Shown: positions 34,346-45,929 of the stretch, piece after piece
How positions within the stretch are numbered: position 1 is the first letter of the stretch
Layout of the letters: every line of letters starts with the position of its first letter
Assembly (NCBI RefSeq): GCF_963259705.1
Contig: NC_081844.1
Coordinates: forward strand, 14,679,715 to 14,743,714
Source: Myotis daubentonii
Lineage: Eukaryota; Chordata; Mammalia; Chiroptera; Vespertilionidae
Direction: 5' to 3'
DNA: 64,000 nt
The notes under the pieces: generated by a model
The model's database searches: none
Seen by the model: the letters and a program-made list of their open reading frames with translations, nothing else
What the model was told of the DNA's origin: nothing
Position numbers and translations under genes: made by a program

Positions 34346-35684
34346 TAAGGAAACTGGGAATCTTCCTTACCCCCAATCCTGACTCTTCTGTCTGGTTGTC
34401 TTGGCTTCCTGGGGAGTTCATAGCCTGCTTGGAATGGATGCTTGGGCTTACTTGAAGAACTTTAAAAAACAAGCCCTCAGCCAGTCTAAAGTGGTGCCAG
34501 ATCTTCTGTCTTAACAGGAAAATCTTCCCTGTCTTCCTAAATCCACTCTTTTCAAGACCTGTACCTGCTACACCTCTTCTATTTGGAGAGTGGTCCTAAG
34601 ATTGACCCTAAGAATCTACCTCTTGCAGGTTCATCGCTCATCTATAGAAAACAACCTGGCAAAACATTTCACATGAAGCATATGCCATTAAGGCTGTATT
34701 TGGTTTGGTTCAAAGATTTCTGAAAAAGCTCTCCAAACGTCATTTAGTTTATAACTCACTGTGGTTTGACATGTCTTATGTTAGGGAGAGGGATGACTCA
34801 TTTAATATTAACCAAGCAGCCTTCCACCACTTCCTCTTTTCCATTGTTTCACTTTAATACACAATGTACTTAACAAGTTGTTTAAAGTTGGCAGGACTCT
34901 GAAGCATTCTTCTAAGTATTCTGCCTCACACATGACCTGAAGATTTTATTCAACATCTGTTTAGAAAAACACACACATACCAAACACACAAGACCCAAAC
35001 AAACTATGCATTGTTTCTAAGTAATGGTCATAATGTACGTACTTGATGTCTCTGGAAAAGGAAATGCTAAGCAAAAAAATAAATAAAATTGTTTTCCCCA
35101 AAATTATTCATGCTGAACAAAAAAAGATTGGAGTCAGAAACATTAACCCACAACTAGTAACTCCCTTTCTATAGTAACTCCCTTTCTAGTTGAGGAACGA
35201 TCAGTATGAAAAAACAACCTTGGAATTTCTTAGTTAAAAATGGTACCCATATCTACCAAATTCATACTAAAACATCACTGAGGATATAGAGAAATGTGAA
35301 AACCTACTACACCAAAACAAAGGCTTAGAGACAATGTAATATCAGACTCTGTTAGTAAGTTCTTCTGAGGTGAGGTGGATTGAAAACACCCAATCAATAC
35401 TTCTCTTCCTGGCAAAACCAGGTTTCATGATTTGAAACAGGTAGGAAAAGACATCTTACAGAAATAAGTGGGCAAAAAGAAGAAAGGCAACAGTCCACTG
35501 TCATCCAGGACTGAGCTTAAAGCACTGTATGCTGGAGAGAGTTAAGAGAAACCCTACAAGCAGTGCATGCTGGGAAGTGCCATGCTCCCCATCCTCTGTC
35601 AGTTCTGGGGACAAACCTAGAACATAGTGATCCAGAAATTTCTGAAATAAAAGAGCAAGCAAAGATATGCCAGGTAAGTGACAA
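34346..35684. other. unassigned, mostly repeat-free
   Basis: No repeat family or convincing coding frame. Confidence 0.4.
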
Positions 35685-35809
35685 TGTATAAACTAGGGAT
35701 AGCTATATTTATAGCAGACGAATTAGATTTCATAGACAAAAGCATAAAACTTTCCAAAGAAGATTATGTTACAGTGCTAAGGGGAATTATTCACAACAAA
35801 TATGTAAAA
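35685..35809 (+). mobile_element. old L1 ORF2 endonuclease-region fragment
   Basis: 'gggatagctatatttatagcagacgaattagattt' through 'aggggaattattcacaacaa' parallels the L1 ORF2 endonuclease coding region. Cut by the Helitron at 35810. Confidence 0.6.
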
Positions 35810-36713
35810 CTAGAGGCCCAGTGCATGAAATTCATGCACAGAGGGGGGGTCCCTAGCCCAGCCTTCACCCTCTCCAATCTGGGACCCCTCAAGGGATATC
35901 CGACTGCCTCTCCCAATCTGGGACAGCTGGCTCCTAATGCTCACCTACCTGCCTAATCACCCCTAACCCCTCTGCCTGCTTGCTTGATCGTCCCTAACCA
36001 TTTCTGCCTACCTGCCTGATTGCCCCTAACTGCTCCCCTACTGGCCTGATTGCCCCTAATTGTTCCCCTGCTGGCTTGATTGCCCCTAACTGCCTCTGCC
36101 TCACCCTGCACCCAGGACCCAGGATTCCCTCCTCTGGCTGGTCACAGGCACTCAGAACCTGGGCCGGCTTTGCCCAGGCCTGCCGCAGGTGCCCGAGACC
36201 ATGGGCAGGCAGTTTGTCCCTCTCCAGGGCCACAGCCTCAGGTGCTGGCACCCAGGACCGTGGGGCAGATGGCTTGTCCCTCTCCTGGGCCGCAGGCGCA
36301 GGTGCTGGTGCCTGGGACCATGGGATGAGCGGCTTGTCCCTCTCCCGGGCCACAGGTGCAGGCACAGCCACTGGCACCTGGGACTGTGGGGCGGGTGGCT
36401 TGTCCCTCTCCTGGGCCACAGGCACAGCCGTTGGTGCCAGGGACCATGGGGCATGCAGCTTGTCCCTCCTCCCGGTCCACAGGCGCAGGCACAGCGCTGG
36501 TGCCCAGGACCACAGGGCGTGCGGCTTGTCCTTCTCCCAGGCTGCAGCCTGGTTGGTCCCCAATCCTCTCTCACAAGCTCATTTGTGCCTGGCTGGTCCC
36601 CATTCCTCTCTCCCCACTGTTGAGTGTCTGAGTCATCATGGAGTGCCCGTGTGAGGGCGTGACGGCATGAGGGTGTGGTGACCATTTGCATATTAGCTCT
36701 TTATTACATAGGA
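35810..36713 (-). mobile_element. Helitron with in-frame 60/66-bp minisatellite
   Basis: 904 bp. The left edge ctagaggcccagtgcatg, after A, is the reversed 3' end. The right edge accatttgcatattagctctttattacatagga, before T, is the reversed 5' end. Within it, six copies of a unit containing 'cttgtccctctcc' recur at 36214, 36274, 36334, 36400, 36460 and 36526, spaced 60, 60, 66, 60 and 66 bp. All spacings are multiples of three, so long frames (up to 192 codons) stay open on both strands. The translations are low-complexity with no domain, so I do not call a gene. Confidence 0.9.
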
Positions 36714-37569
36714 TGATTGCTAAATGTTTAGTATTAAGCTGAACAGCAAAATATTTTAGCTTCATGTCTTTACATTGAAAATAAAGACACATAAATGTCC
36801 ATTTTTTAATCACCTAAAGAAATAATCCAGCCTTACACTGAGAAAGGACCTCAATGTTTCTGATGTGTTTCTAGCAGGAAATAGGGACCAAGTTGTTATC
36901 CTAAGAGAGCAAGAACCTTGCTTCCTATGATTCTTAGTTTGAAAAACTATGATATATCTAAAGACAAAGGGCAGGCATATTTTGTTCTGGAGACACCTCA
37001 AGGTGAGCCCCTTCAGCATAGAGATATACTTTATTAAAGTACCTATTATTTCACCAAGGAGGCACCAAATGTTGGTGAAGTCATTACAATTCAAATGCTG
37101 TAAGATGAGATGTCAAATACTATCTCCAATATTACAAGGAGCTATCTATTTCCATGAGGGAGAATATGCCTCTGGATTTCGCAATTTAACATTTTTAATC
37201 AAAATGTTTCATAATCAATGATATCTTATAATTATAATTGACAGAAATTTTTTTCTTCCTTAGTGCTATATAAAATAATGGTATATCTTAAAATCAAACC
37301 TAGCATCTTAGACATCTTAGATTTAATGGAGTATGGGATATAAATCTCCAGATATATAAATGTTGGCAACTAACTCAAGCAAAAAACAAACAAACAAAGA
37401 AATAAACAAAAACCACTGTGAAGGCAAAACAAAAATAACAGAATGGATGGATGAGTTACCAATTAGAGTCTTTTTTAGAAAGACATTTTTATGCTCTCCT
37501 GAAAATTTTTTAGAGGACAACTGGCAAAAATATGATGTGTGCTAAATAAAACTGATATAATTGATAGAA
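36714..37569. other. unassigned AT-rich sequence
   Basis: Nothing recognised. Confidence 0.4.
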
Positions 37570-37765
37570 TTGAACTGATTTGTCAAAGTATGCTTTTTCA
37601 AATAAAGTTTTATTTGGAACACAGCTTATTTTTCTATATACTTTCTATGGCTTCTTTCCTATTACAATGGTAGAGTCAAATTGTTGCAAGAGAAACTATA
37701 CACCTGCAAAGCCATACTATCTGGCCCTTCCTTCACACACACAAAAAAATTGCTTATCCCAATCT
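37570..37765 (-). mobile_element. old hAT-Charlie MITE fragment
   Basis: 'aaataaagttttatttggaacacag', 'tatactttctatggcttctttcctattacaatggtagag' and 'cctgcaaagccatactatctggccctt' match the reverse of a common old hAT MITE. Termini eroded. Confidence 0.5.
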
Positions 37766-38004
37766 AGACCAAAATATATTATCATGATATTATTTCTAAA
37801 ATAAAAAGACAATAATAGCAGCTATTTTAATTCCTGGGGGGAAAGAGATTTAAAAACTAGAAAACACTTTCAAGCAATTTTTTAATAAAATTGGAAATAC
37901 AACAGCCAATTGCAAATTATTTGGAAAAATAATTAGGTACAAGCACTGTACAACTGAACAAACTTAGGGGGCTAAAGTTGTCCTTTGAATAAAATTCATC
38001 CCAT

Positions 38005-38563
38005 TGAAAGCTTTTTTTGAGAGAACCCAAACCAACAAAATCATGAATGAAAGAGGAGACGTTACAACGGATACCAAAGATAAACGAACGGTCATAGACA
38101 CTGCTCCCAACAATAATATGCCAACAAACTGGACAGCCCAGAAAAAATGGATAAATTCTTAGAAACATGCAACCCACCAAGACTGAATCAGGAAGAAATA
38201 GAAAATCTGAACAAACCAATTACTAGTAAGGAGATTGAATCAGTAATTTAAAATCTCCCAAAAAGGTAAAGCCCAGGACCAGATGACTTCCCTGGTGATT
38301 TTACCAAACATTTAAAGAAGAATTAACATTAATCCTGCTCCAGTTTTTCCAAAAAAATTCCAAGAGGAGGGAACACTTCCAAATTCATTGTCTGAGGCTA
38401 ACATTACCCTAATACAAAGGCCAGATAAGGTTACTACAAGAAAAGAAAACTGCAGGCCTTTTCTAAATAAAACGCTAGCAAACCAAATTCAATAGCACAT
38501 TAAAAAGATCATTCTCCATGAGTAAGCCTAATTTATTGCTGGGATGCAAGGATGGTTTGATAC
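38005..38563 (+). mobile_element. old L1 ORF2 fragment (before and within the RT)
   Basis: Forward ORF2 sequence in many broken frames: 'aatcatgaatgaaagaggagac', 'caaggactgaatcaggaagaaatagaaaatctgaa'-like and 'cccaggaccagatgacttccctggtg' (the region before the RT catalytic core). Interrupted at 38564. Confidence 0.8.
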
Positions 38564-38859
38564 AATGTTTTGTGCTGGTATCAGCCTATCCATAGTGATA
38601 TTATCAGCTAGAAATGTCTGAGGGCACTCACCTGAGCCCATGGTAAGCCCCGACAGACATTTTCCCTTTTGGAACCAATGTTGTGGCTGTACCAACCCTA
38701 TGGCTCCTATTATGAATGAATGTAAACTTCAGCAATAACCATTGAGGAACTTTGGAAAAAAATAAGGTCTATTACTCACAGGTCCTAGAAATTATACAGC
38801 TAGCCTCAGGCCACACGGTGAGGTCCTATGGGAAGAAGGGAAGGAAGGAGGGAGAGAAA

Positions 38860-38906
<47 letters not shown>

Positions 38907-39240
38907 GGTTTGCAGTTCTGCTTTTATTGAAGTCAAGGGTGGGGTGTCTAGTGTTTCACAAGTTCACACTTTGTTAGTGAATTTAAAACATAAGAGCAAG
39001 AATTAAAGCACAGGAAGGGAAAAATAAGCACTCAAACATTATTATGTAAGCCAACCAGAGATCTCTAAAGCAAAGAAAATGTCAGAGGTGAGGTGGCCTG
39101 GCTCTCTACCTAGTCTTGTGGCTGGCAACATATTTACTTAAGACAGCTGTCTTTGAAATGGATGTCTCACCAATCAAAAATGTAATGTCATGAACTTGCA
39201 TTACCATGAAAAAAGCCTACTAGCAGACACTTACACTACA
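38564..39240 (-). mobile_element. probable solo LTR inserted in L1
   Basis: About 677 bp of non-L1 sequence splits an otherwise collinear L1 ORF2. Host reads ...ggtttgatac before it and catactcaaatcaat after it. Read in reverse the insert can start TGTAGTG and end with CA, and the reverse of 'cttttattgaag' near 38920 is an AATAAA-type signal. A GA microsatellite (38862-38902) lies inside. No retroviral genes. The family and the target duplication are uncertain. Confidence 0.5.
38862..38902. repeat. (GA)n microsatellite
   Basis: About 20 GA units preceded by a purine-rich ramp. Confidence 0.95.
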
Positions 39241-39665
39241 CATACTCAAATCAATAAATGTGATACATCACATTAATAGAATTTTTAAAATCATGTGATC
39301 ATCTCAATCAGTACAGAAAAGGAATTTGAAAAAATTCAACATTCATTCATGATAAAAATTCTCAACAAATTAGGTATAGAAGGAATGTACCTCAAATTAA
39401 TAAAGACTATATATGACAGGCCTTGAGCTAACATCCTATTCAGTGATAAAAGGTTGAAAGCTTTCCTTTAAGATCAGGAACAAAGCAAGGTTGCCTATTC
39501 TCATCACTCCTGTTCAGCATTGTACTGGAAGTCCTAGCCAGAGCAATCAGGCAAGAAAAAAAAGGAATCAAAATTGGAAAGAAAGAAGTAAAATTTTCTC
39601 TATTTGTAGATGACATGATTTTTATATACAGAAAATCCTAAAGATTCCATTAGAAATTTTACTTA
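39241..39665 (+). mobile_element. old L1 ORF2 fragment (RT core)
   Basis: Continues the L1 interrupted at 38564: 'aataaatgtgatacatcacattaata', 'aacaaattaggtatagaaggaatgtacctcaa', 'agatcaggaacaaagcaaggttgcc' and 'gtagatgacatgattttta' (the FADD-type RT motif region). Many frameshifts. Confidence 0.85.
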
Positions 39666-40060
39666 CTATATAATACAGCTTTCAAAATTTCAGGGAAAGA
39701 TCATTCCTATACTGTTTAATAAGTACCAGACCATAGAAAATAATGGGAAGTTACTTGATGATTTATTTCACCAAGTTCAACTTATTCTCTCTGACATATG
39801 AGCACTCAAAAATACAGCTGAAAAACAATCTCTTCAGCAAAATATATAAGCAAAAATCTTGAATAGAGTAGTAGTAAATGAATCTACAATTACCAAGAAA
39901 AATACTTTTTTAATAAAATGAGTTTTATTCCAGGAACTCAAGAATGATAATAATATTAAAAATCTATTAAAAGAATTTAGATCACCAATGGAGAAAATTA
40001 GAGTCTCTGATAGTGGTTTTGACTTGGGTACCTAAATAAAACCCTTACTCTAAAGGGAAA
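39666..40060 (+). mobile_element. second, older L1 ORF2 fragment
   Basis: Steps back within ORF2: a decayed 'caaaaatcttgaatagagtagtagtaaatgaatc' and 'ttttattccaggaactcaagaatgataataatattaaaaatctatt'. This is an independent, more diverged LINE. Confidence 0.5.
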
Positions 40061-40259
40061 AGAGAATGCAATTTATTTAGATGACATAGCATGAAAAAAA
40101 AATAGTAACCTGATAAATATCCCAGAGGGAGTATAAGAAAGAAAATATTTTAAATATTAATAATGCAATCTCTAACTAGGTTAGGTTTTTAAGTAAGGCT
40201 TTTCATTCTCACTGTTCTAATTCCATCAGTCACCACTTCCTGGTCACCACACACCCCTA

Positions 40260-40620
40260 CCCCATCTTCTTTATCTCCATGCTCAAACCAAGCTAAAGTA
40301 TGTGTAATGCCCTGAAAACACTATGCTCTTTTCTATGGCACTCTGGATTTTTCTTTTCAGAAACCTTCCTTTACTTGGCAACTTTGTTCTTATCCTTTAC
40401 CAATCATTTGAGATGTCACTTTTTCTGGGAAACCTTCCCCACCCAAGGACTACCAGATGTTCCTTCTAATTGCCAATTATCTCATGTGTATCAGAAATGC
40501 CTGTTTTCCTCTTCTACAGCTCTTGAGGGTGGGCACTTACTGACTTTCATTCAGTGTATTACTCCCAGCAGCTAACATGGTGCATGGCATATAAGAATGT
40601 CTGAAATGAATAAGGTGCTT
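40260..40620 (+). mobile_element. L2 LINE fragment
   Basis: 'tgagatgtcactttttctgggaaaccttccccacc', 'gctcttgagggtgggcactta' and 'catggtgcatggcatataag' follow the L2 3' third in order. The 91-codon frame across it is not a gene. Confidence 0.75.
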
Positions 40621-40879
40621 TTAAACTCTTTCTTACCTCTGTGTTTTCACTGTGACAGTTTTCTCATCAAAGCAGCTAGTACCTTCCAACCCACTTCATA
40701 GCCCAACATTCCCACTTGTGGTTAAAGGTTAAAATTTGAATCTCTTAGATATTCAAGATACTCACAGACCAGACCAAACTTTGGGCTTTCTGCCCATTGT
40801 TTCCCAACACAAGTCATCTACTTGAGTATGCTGATCCAAACTGTTCCTCAAATACACTTATATATCCCTGGCTCCAAAC

Positions 40880-41060
40880 CTTAGTTCACATCATTCTCCC
40901 TTCTTCAAACATCTTCTGACATCTTAATTGACCCAATTCCTCTCCATCCTTCAAGGACTACCTGAGTGCCTAATCCCTATAACACCTTCTTGTCCTCTCA
41001 TTTTTCTCAACTCATCTATTAGTTTATATTAATGTCACTTTTAGCCATTTAATTTATACA
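40880..41060 (+). mobile_element. L2 LINE fragment
   Basis: 'ccaattcctctccatccttcaaggactacctgag' and 'tgtcctctcatttttctcaactcatctattag' fit L2. Degraded. Confidence 0.55.
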
Positions 41061-41105
41061 CACATCCCCCAAAAATTTAAGTGTAGTCTCTATATTCTAT
41101 ATTAT

Positions 41106-41290
41106 GAGCTCATTCATTCATTCATTCATCCCACAGTTCTCTCTGCTAGACCCCAGGGATGCAGAGTTAAAATAAGACAAGGACCCTTTCATCAAAGAAG
41201 TTAGCCTAGTGTTTAAAAAAGTATATATGCTCTGGCAATTATAGTACAATATGAGAAAGAAATGAACCCATAAAAAACACTATACAGCCC
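41106..41290 (+). mobile_element. ancient L2/MIR-like fragment
   Basis: 'cattcattcattcattcatcc', 'tgctagaccccagggatgcagag', 'agacaaggaccctttcatcaaagaagttagcctagtg': a familiar ancient repeat order. Confidence 0.6.
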
Positions 41291-41324
41291 AATTGTGATA
41301 CTAGATGATGGATATAAGACAGAC

Positions 41325-41700
41325 TGAGCCCCTCCTAGATGGATGAGAATGTCCTTTAGTTATTTCCTGAGGTTGTCCTAGATAAGATTAGAATTTCCTC
41401 TGGGTACTCCTCAAACCCTTGCACCAATCAGCACAAGTCAATGCCGGCCTAATGGGGGAACCTGAAAAACAAAGAGATCCACTCTGTGCAAAGAAACCCG
41501 GCGCTATGGGAGCCAGACCGCAGCAGCAGTACAGGGAGCCAGACTCCCAGTGTGTGCTCCTTGATGCATCGAGCTCCTCTCTCTCCCTTTTCATCTCACC
41601 TGATTTTAGTAAACCTCTTTCTTTCTACATTTGTTTCACCTCCTCTCGATTTTAATCCTTGGGTCAGCGGGCAGGGGATATGAACCCCTTCACCGGTGAC
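41325..41700 (+). mobile_element. probable solo LTR (ERV1-like)
   Basis: Begins tgagcccctcc and ends ttcaccggtgaca, with a CCAAT-like 'caccaatcagcac', a GC-rich centre and a pyrimidine-rich 'gtaaacctctttctttctac' near the presumed polyadenylation zone. No internal viral genes. A GATA microsatellite follows. Borders are approximate. Confidence 0.5.
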
Positions 41701-42563
41701 AGATAGATGAGCAGATAAATAGATGGATAGATAAGTGGCTTGGAAATGATCTCTGTTAGAAAAGAAAAGATAGAGACTCTTTAACACAAAGTTAAATCAA
41801 TTGTTAGTAATCAAAGAAGAAAGAAGGAATGGCCATGGGGAAGCCAACAAATCATGACTTTATTCTTACTTTAGTTGAGGTCTTTCTCTAGAAAATTATT
41901 TTTGTTCTTGCATAGTGTGCTTTTCTTCCAGTATTCTCAAGACAACATGCACCCTGAGATATTGGGCAAATAAATACAAATCTCTATTCCCTGCATATAT
42001 GCCTGGCATCAACTCATAGAGCTGCCAAAGAGTTTCTCACATTTTCCACTAGTAAATCTCTTTTTACTTCATATCAGTCCTCTTAAACCCAAGATTGTCA
42101 CTGTCAAAATTTTCACTCTTGCTGTGACTTTATTTAAAGGTAATTCCAAAAGTTAAAACGAAATACAAACTGCATACAAGCTCATCAGCAACTTTTGTAT
42201 AGTGGTGCTTTGATTCCCTGAGGCTGGTCTCAAAAAGAATCCTCAGGAAGGATTCCCTCCTTCAGTGCAGCGCTTAGAGGATGGGAGTTTCGTGTTTTTA
42301 AAGGAGCCAGTGACTATTCTACGCTATAAGGTAAGAGACCTTGGGAACGTCATGAAGAGATCTTGGGAAAGCCATTTGGAGATAAATAGAACTGAATTAC
42401 CTCAAATATAAAATAACGGGGTAACCAGATTAGTGGTTCCAACACAATGCTGTAGAGAGCAAAAGGGAGAATGAAACAGGCTCACCAAGCTCACCTGAGG
42501 ACCAGGTGAGAGTGGGAGGTATAAAGAGATAAAAATTGGCCTCACCAACAAAGGACTATCTCC
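41701..42563. other. unassigned sequence, GATA tract at start
   Basis: Impure gata units at 41700-41735; the rest is not recognised. Confidence 0.4.
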
Positions 42564-42580
42564 AGTCACGATAATTTCTT

Positions 42581-42814
42581 TTTTTTTTTTTTTTTTTTTT
42601 AAATATATATTTTATTGATTTTTTACAGAGAGGAAGGGAGAGAGATAGAGAGTTAGAAACATCGATGAGAGAGAAACATCGATCAGCTGCCTCCTGCACA
42701 TCTCCCACTGGGGATGTGCCCGCAACCCTGGTACATGCCCTTGACCGGAATCGAACCCGGGACCTTTCAGTCCACAGGCCGACGCTCTATCCACTGAGCC
42801 AGACCGGTTTCGGC
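42581..42814 (-). mobile_element. young VES SINE
   Basis: Near-consensus reversed copy: T-run tail (42581-42600), 'attttattgattttttacagag', 'gagagaaacatcgatcagctgcctcctg', 'gaccggaatcgaacccggg' and 'ctatccactgagccagaccggt'. 17-bp target duplications at 42564-42580 and 42815-42831 (agtcacgataatttctt / agtcatgataatttctt) differ at one base. Pol III boxes are well preserved. Confidence 0.97.
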
Positions 42815-42924
42815 AGTCATGATAATTTCTTATATTGATTAAGTCTTTGTCAAATTAGGCCCATCCAAATGCAAAATGTGGATTAAGAGAAGACTATTCC
42901 CTGCCTTGTGCTATTCTTTTATTT

Positions 42925-43467
42925 CTTTTCTTGTGTCTCCTCAAAATTCAAATATTGAAATCCTAATGCTATGTAGGGATGGGACCTTTGGGATGTACTT
43001 GATCCCTCAGGAATGGGAGTAGTGTTAGCAAAGAGGATCCAGAGAGATCCCTCGCCCTTCCATCATGTGAGGACTGTGTAAGAAGGAGCCGGCTGTGAGC
43101 CAGGAAGAGGGCCCTCACGAGAATGTGACCATGCTAACACCTTGATCTCGGACTTCCAGACTCCAGACTGTAAGTTTGTTTTTATTTATATTTTAAATAT
43201 TTTTTTATTTATTTCAGAGAGGGAGAGGGGGAGAGATAGAAACATCAATGATGAGAGAGAATCATCGATCAGCTGCCTTCCGCACAGTCCCTACAGGGAT
43301 CAAGTCTGCAACCCGGCGTGTGCCCTGACCAGGAATCGAACCATGACCTCCTGGTTCATAGGTCAGTGCTCAACCACTGAGCTATACTGGCTGGGCTAAA
43401 TTTCTGTTTTTAGTAAGCCACTCGGTCTGTGGTATTTTGGTATAGCTGCCCAAACAGACTAAGACAA
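42925..43467 (+). mobile_element. MaLR-type solo LTR, split by a VES SINE
   Basis: MST/MLT-like order: 'attcaaatattgaaatcctaatgc', 'gggacctttgggatgta', 'ccttccatcatgtgaggactgtg', 'agccaggaagagggccctcac', 'acaccttgatctcggacttccagactccag', then after the SINE 'ttctgtttttagtaagcca' and 'gcccaaacagactaagaca'. Solo LTR. Confidence 0.85.
43186..43397 (-). mobile_element. VES SINE
   Basis: Reversed copy with A/T tail, 'gagagatagaaacatcaatgatgagag', 'atcatcgatcagctgccttcc', 'ctgaccaggaatcgaacc' and 'ctcaaccactgagctatactggc'. Inserted in the MaLR LTR, whose 'aaatttctgttttta' segment is partly duplicated on the left. Confidence 0.92.
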
Positions 43468-44279
43468 ACACCTCATGGTTTGGATTAGTCAATTCTAACT
43501 CTTCATTAACATTCAGCTGGCCCCATGTCAAGCCCCAGTATTAGGATGTGATACAGAATAACCAGCTATCTACAGGCTCATTGGTGAGTGTTGGAATGAG
43601 TTACATTAACCTTTGAATCTGCCATGGAACATATTGGCATTTTTACTAGGGCTGTCCAGAGACGATGCTTTACTACCCCATTTCTCAAACTTGAATCACA
43701 AGTCCTCTTTAAAGCACAGGAGACAGGAAACATCATTCCCGGTGGCAGAGCCCATGGTGTGGGGTGGGCTGGGCAGTGGCTGCAGAAAGACATGGCTCAC
43801 AGACACATGGAGACAAGTGCTGCATCTAGAACTGCGTTAGGAGGACCCTATTCCTTCACAGACATGAGTTATTCCAGGTCCTGGACCTTCTGGCATCCAC
43901 TAATTCTCAGGTCTGAAGTCACGTATCTGCTGATCACATTGTTAATAGCCCAGGATTATCATCCTGGGGGGCTTGATGATATATTCAGGTGAGTAGAGCT
44001 CCAAATAACACATTTTGGCTTGAATCCTATTTAAAGAAAGCTGTCAGGAAGAAAAGTTGAAAGTCATGGCAGAGACAAACCAAATGGTAGCAATCCTGTC
44101 AACTGAGAAATATGAAGTAAAAAGCTTCCACCAATCTCAAGTGCCTTCTGAGCTAAGAGGGGATTTGTATTATTTATTCACTTTTCAAGGCAGCTGGATT
44201 ACATTATGATAAATATCACTATTGGTTTTTATTTCCTCTTAATTTTGCAACTGTGATATTGCTAGATTAAAATTGTACC
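43468..44279. other. unassigned sequence
   Basis: A 122-codon frame (43624-43992) has no recognisable domain, no start context of note and no splice or promoter support; left uncalled. Confidence 0.35.
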
Positions 44280-44287
44280 ATCTATAC

Positions 44288-44510
44288 CAGTGGTTCTCAA
44301 CCTTCCTAATACTGCGACCCTTTAATACAGTTCCTCACGTTGTGGTGACCCCCAATTTCATTGTTACAAATGGAACATAATTAAAGCATAGTGATTAATC
44401 ACAAAAACAATATGTAATTATATATGTGTTTTCCGATGGTCTTAGGCGACTCCTGTGAAAGGGTCGTTCGGCCCCCAAAGGGGTCGTGACCCACAGGTTG
44501 AGAACAGCTG
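44288..44510 (+). mobile_element. SPIN-like non-autonomous hAT, deletion form
   Basis: 223 bp with inverted ends cagtggttctcaaccttcc and, reversed, cagctgttctcaacctgtgg. Perfect 8-bp duplications atctatac at 44280-44287 and 44511-44518. Compared with the 311-bp copy at 12309 it lacks about 90 bp of the middle. Confidence 0.93.
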
Positions 44511-44584
44511 ATCTATACCATCACAGGAAGTTGTTAAAAATTGGTTGAAAATGAGGAACCAATACCCATATTTTATCCAAAGGC

Positions 44585-44750
44585 TTTCTCTTTTTAAATT
44601 TTATTTAATTGTGGTAAAAAATAAATGTAAAATCTACCCTCTTAATAAAATTTTAATTGTATAATGTAGTATTGTCGGCTATAGTTATAATGGTGTACAC
44701 AACAGATCTCTAAAACTTATTCAGCTTGTTTAACTGAAGCCTTATTAAAG
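44585..44750 (-). mobile_element. L1 3'-UTR fragment
   Basis: 'attttatttaattgtggtaaaaaataaatgtaaaatctacc' through 'aacagatctctaaaacttattcagcttg' is a reversed old L1 3' UTR. Confidence 0.6.
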
Positions 44751-44756
44751 TTTTGG

Positions 44757-45065
44757 CAGGATATAGAGAAATTAGAACCCTTGTACCCTGTTGGTGGGAA
44801 TGCAAAATGGTGCCGCTGCCATAGAAAACAGTATGAGGTTCCTCAAAACATTAAAAATAGAACTACCATATGATCCAGCAATCCCATTTCTGGGTATTTA
44901 TCCAATAGAATTGAAATCTGGATCTCAAAGAGATATTAGCAGGTCTATGTTCACTGCAACACTATTCACAATACCCAAAATGTAGAAACGATCTAAATAT
45001 TCCTCAACAGATGAATGAGCAAAGAAAATGTGGTAGATACATACCGCATTTGGAATGCTGTTCAG
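44757..45065 (+). mobile_element. L1 ORF2 C-terminal fragment
   Basis: 'ttgtaccctgttggtgggaatgcaaaatggtgc', 'atatgatccagcaatcccatttctgggtatttatcc' and 'gaaaatgtggtagatacata' read as the ORF2 C-terminus in the + sense. A 64-codon frame (44791-44985) survives. Confidence 0.85.
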
Positions 45066-45872
45066 CCAAAGGCTTTCATATACACAAGCAACAACCAATT
45101 AGAAGGTACAATAGAAAATGATCTAAGTACGTAAAATAACACATCAAAGATGTACCTATATGTGATCATAATCAGAAATGTGCTACTCAGTGATGCAAAA
45201 GAATACTTAACTAAATAAAATGGCAATATGCATTCTTGAAGAGAATGACATTGCAAGGATAATACTTTTTGCTAAATCAATTTATAAACTAAATGCATAA
45301 CAATGGGACTTTTCTACATTACAAGTTGATATGGAAAATAATCAAGAAGAGCTATTACAATTGTGAAAAAGAAGGTTAATGAGGAGGAAATAGCTTTACC
45401 ATATATTAAAATGCAGCATAAAGTTACAATTAAACAGTGATGTTAGTATATGAACAGATAGTCCAATGTAATTGACTAGAAAGTAAAAATATATATTCAA
45501 GTATTAAAATACAATAAATTATATAAGAGTCACTTCTAATAAGTGGTTTAAAATTAAGGACTTTTTAAATAAATGGTTTGAGGACAACCATCTTGAGAGA
45601 AAATAAAATTGGCTCCATATTTCATAGCATACATTATAAAAATAAATCTTAGATCAGAGATTAAAATCTTTAAAAATTAAAACCATAAATAGTACTGGAA
45701 AAATATTAGAGAATTTTTTATTGTAATCTTAGACTGGAGGCAGTTTTTCTAAATAGAACACAAAATTGAGAAGTCATAAATAACAAGATTGATAGAACCC
45801 CTGCTTCTGGCCATGATGGCACAATTGGTACTACATTAGTCTCTCTACCATTAACAACTATAAATCTGGACA

Positions 45873-45929
<57 letters not shown>

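Noticed and set aside
36076..36654. 192-codon plus-strand frame, with 189- and 179-codon frames on the other strand
   Set aside because: All arise from the 60/66-bp Helitron minisatellite; both strands are open in several phases and translations are low-complexity without domains.
43624..43992. 122-codon plus-strand frame
   Set aside because: No recognisable domain; competing frames overlap in both strands; no gene context.
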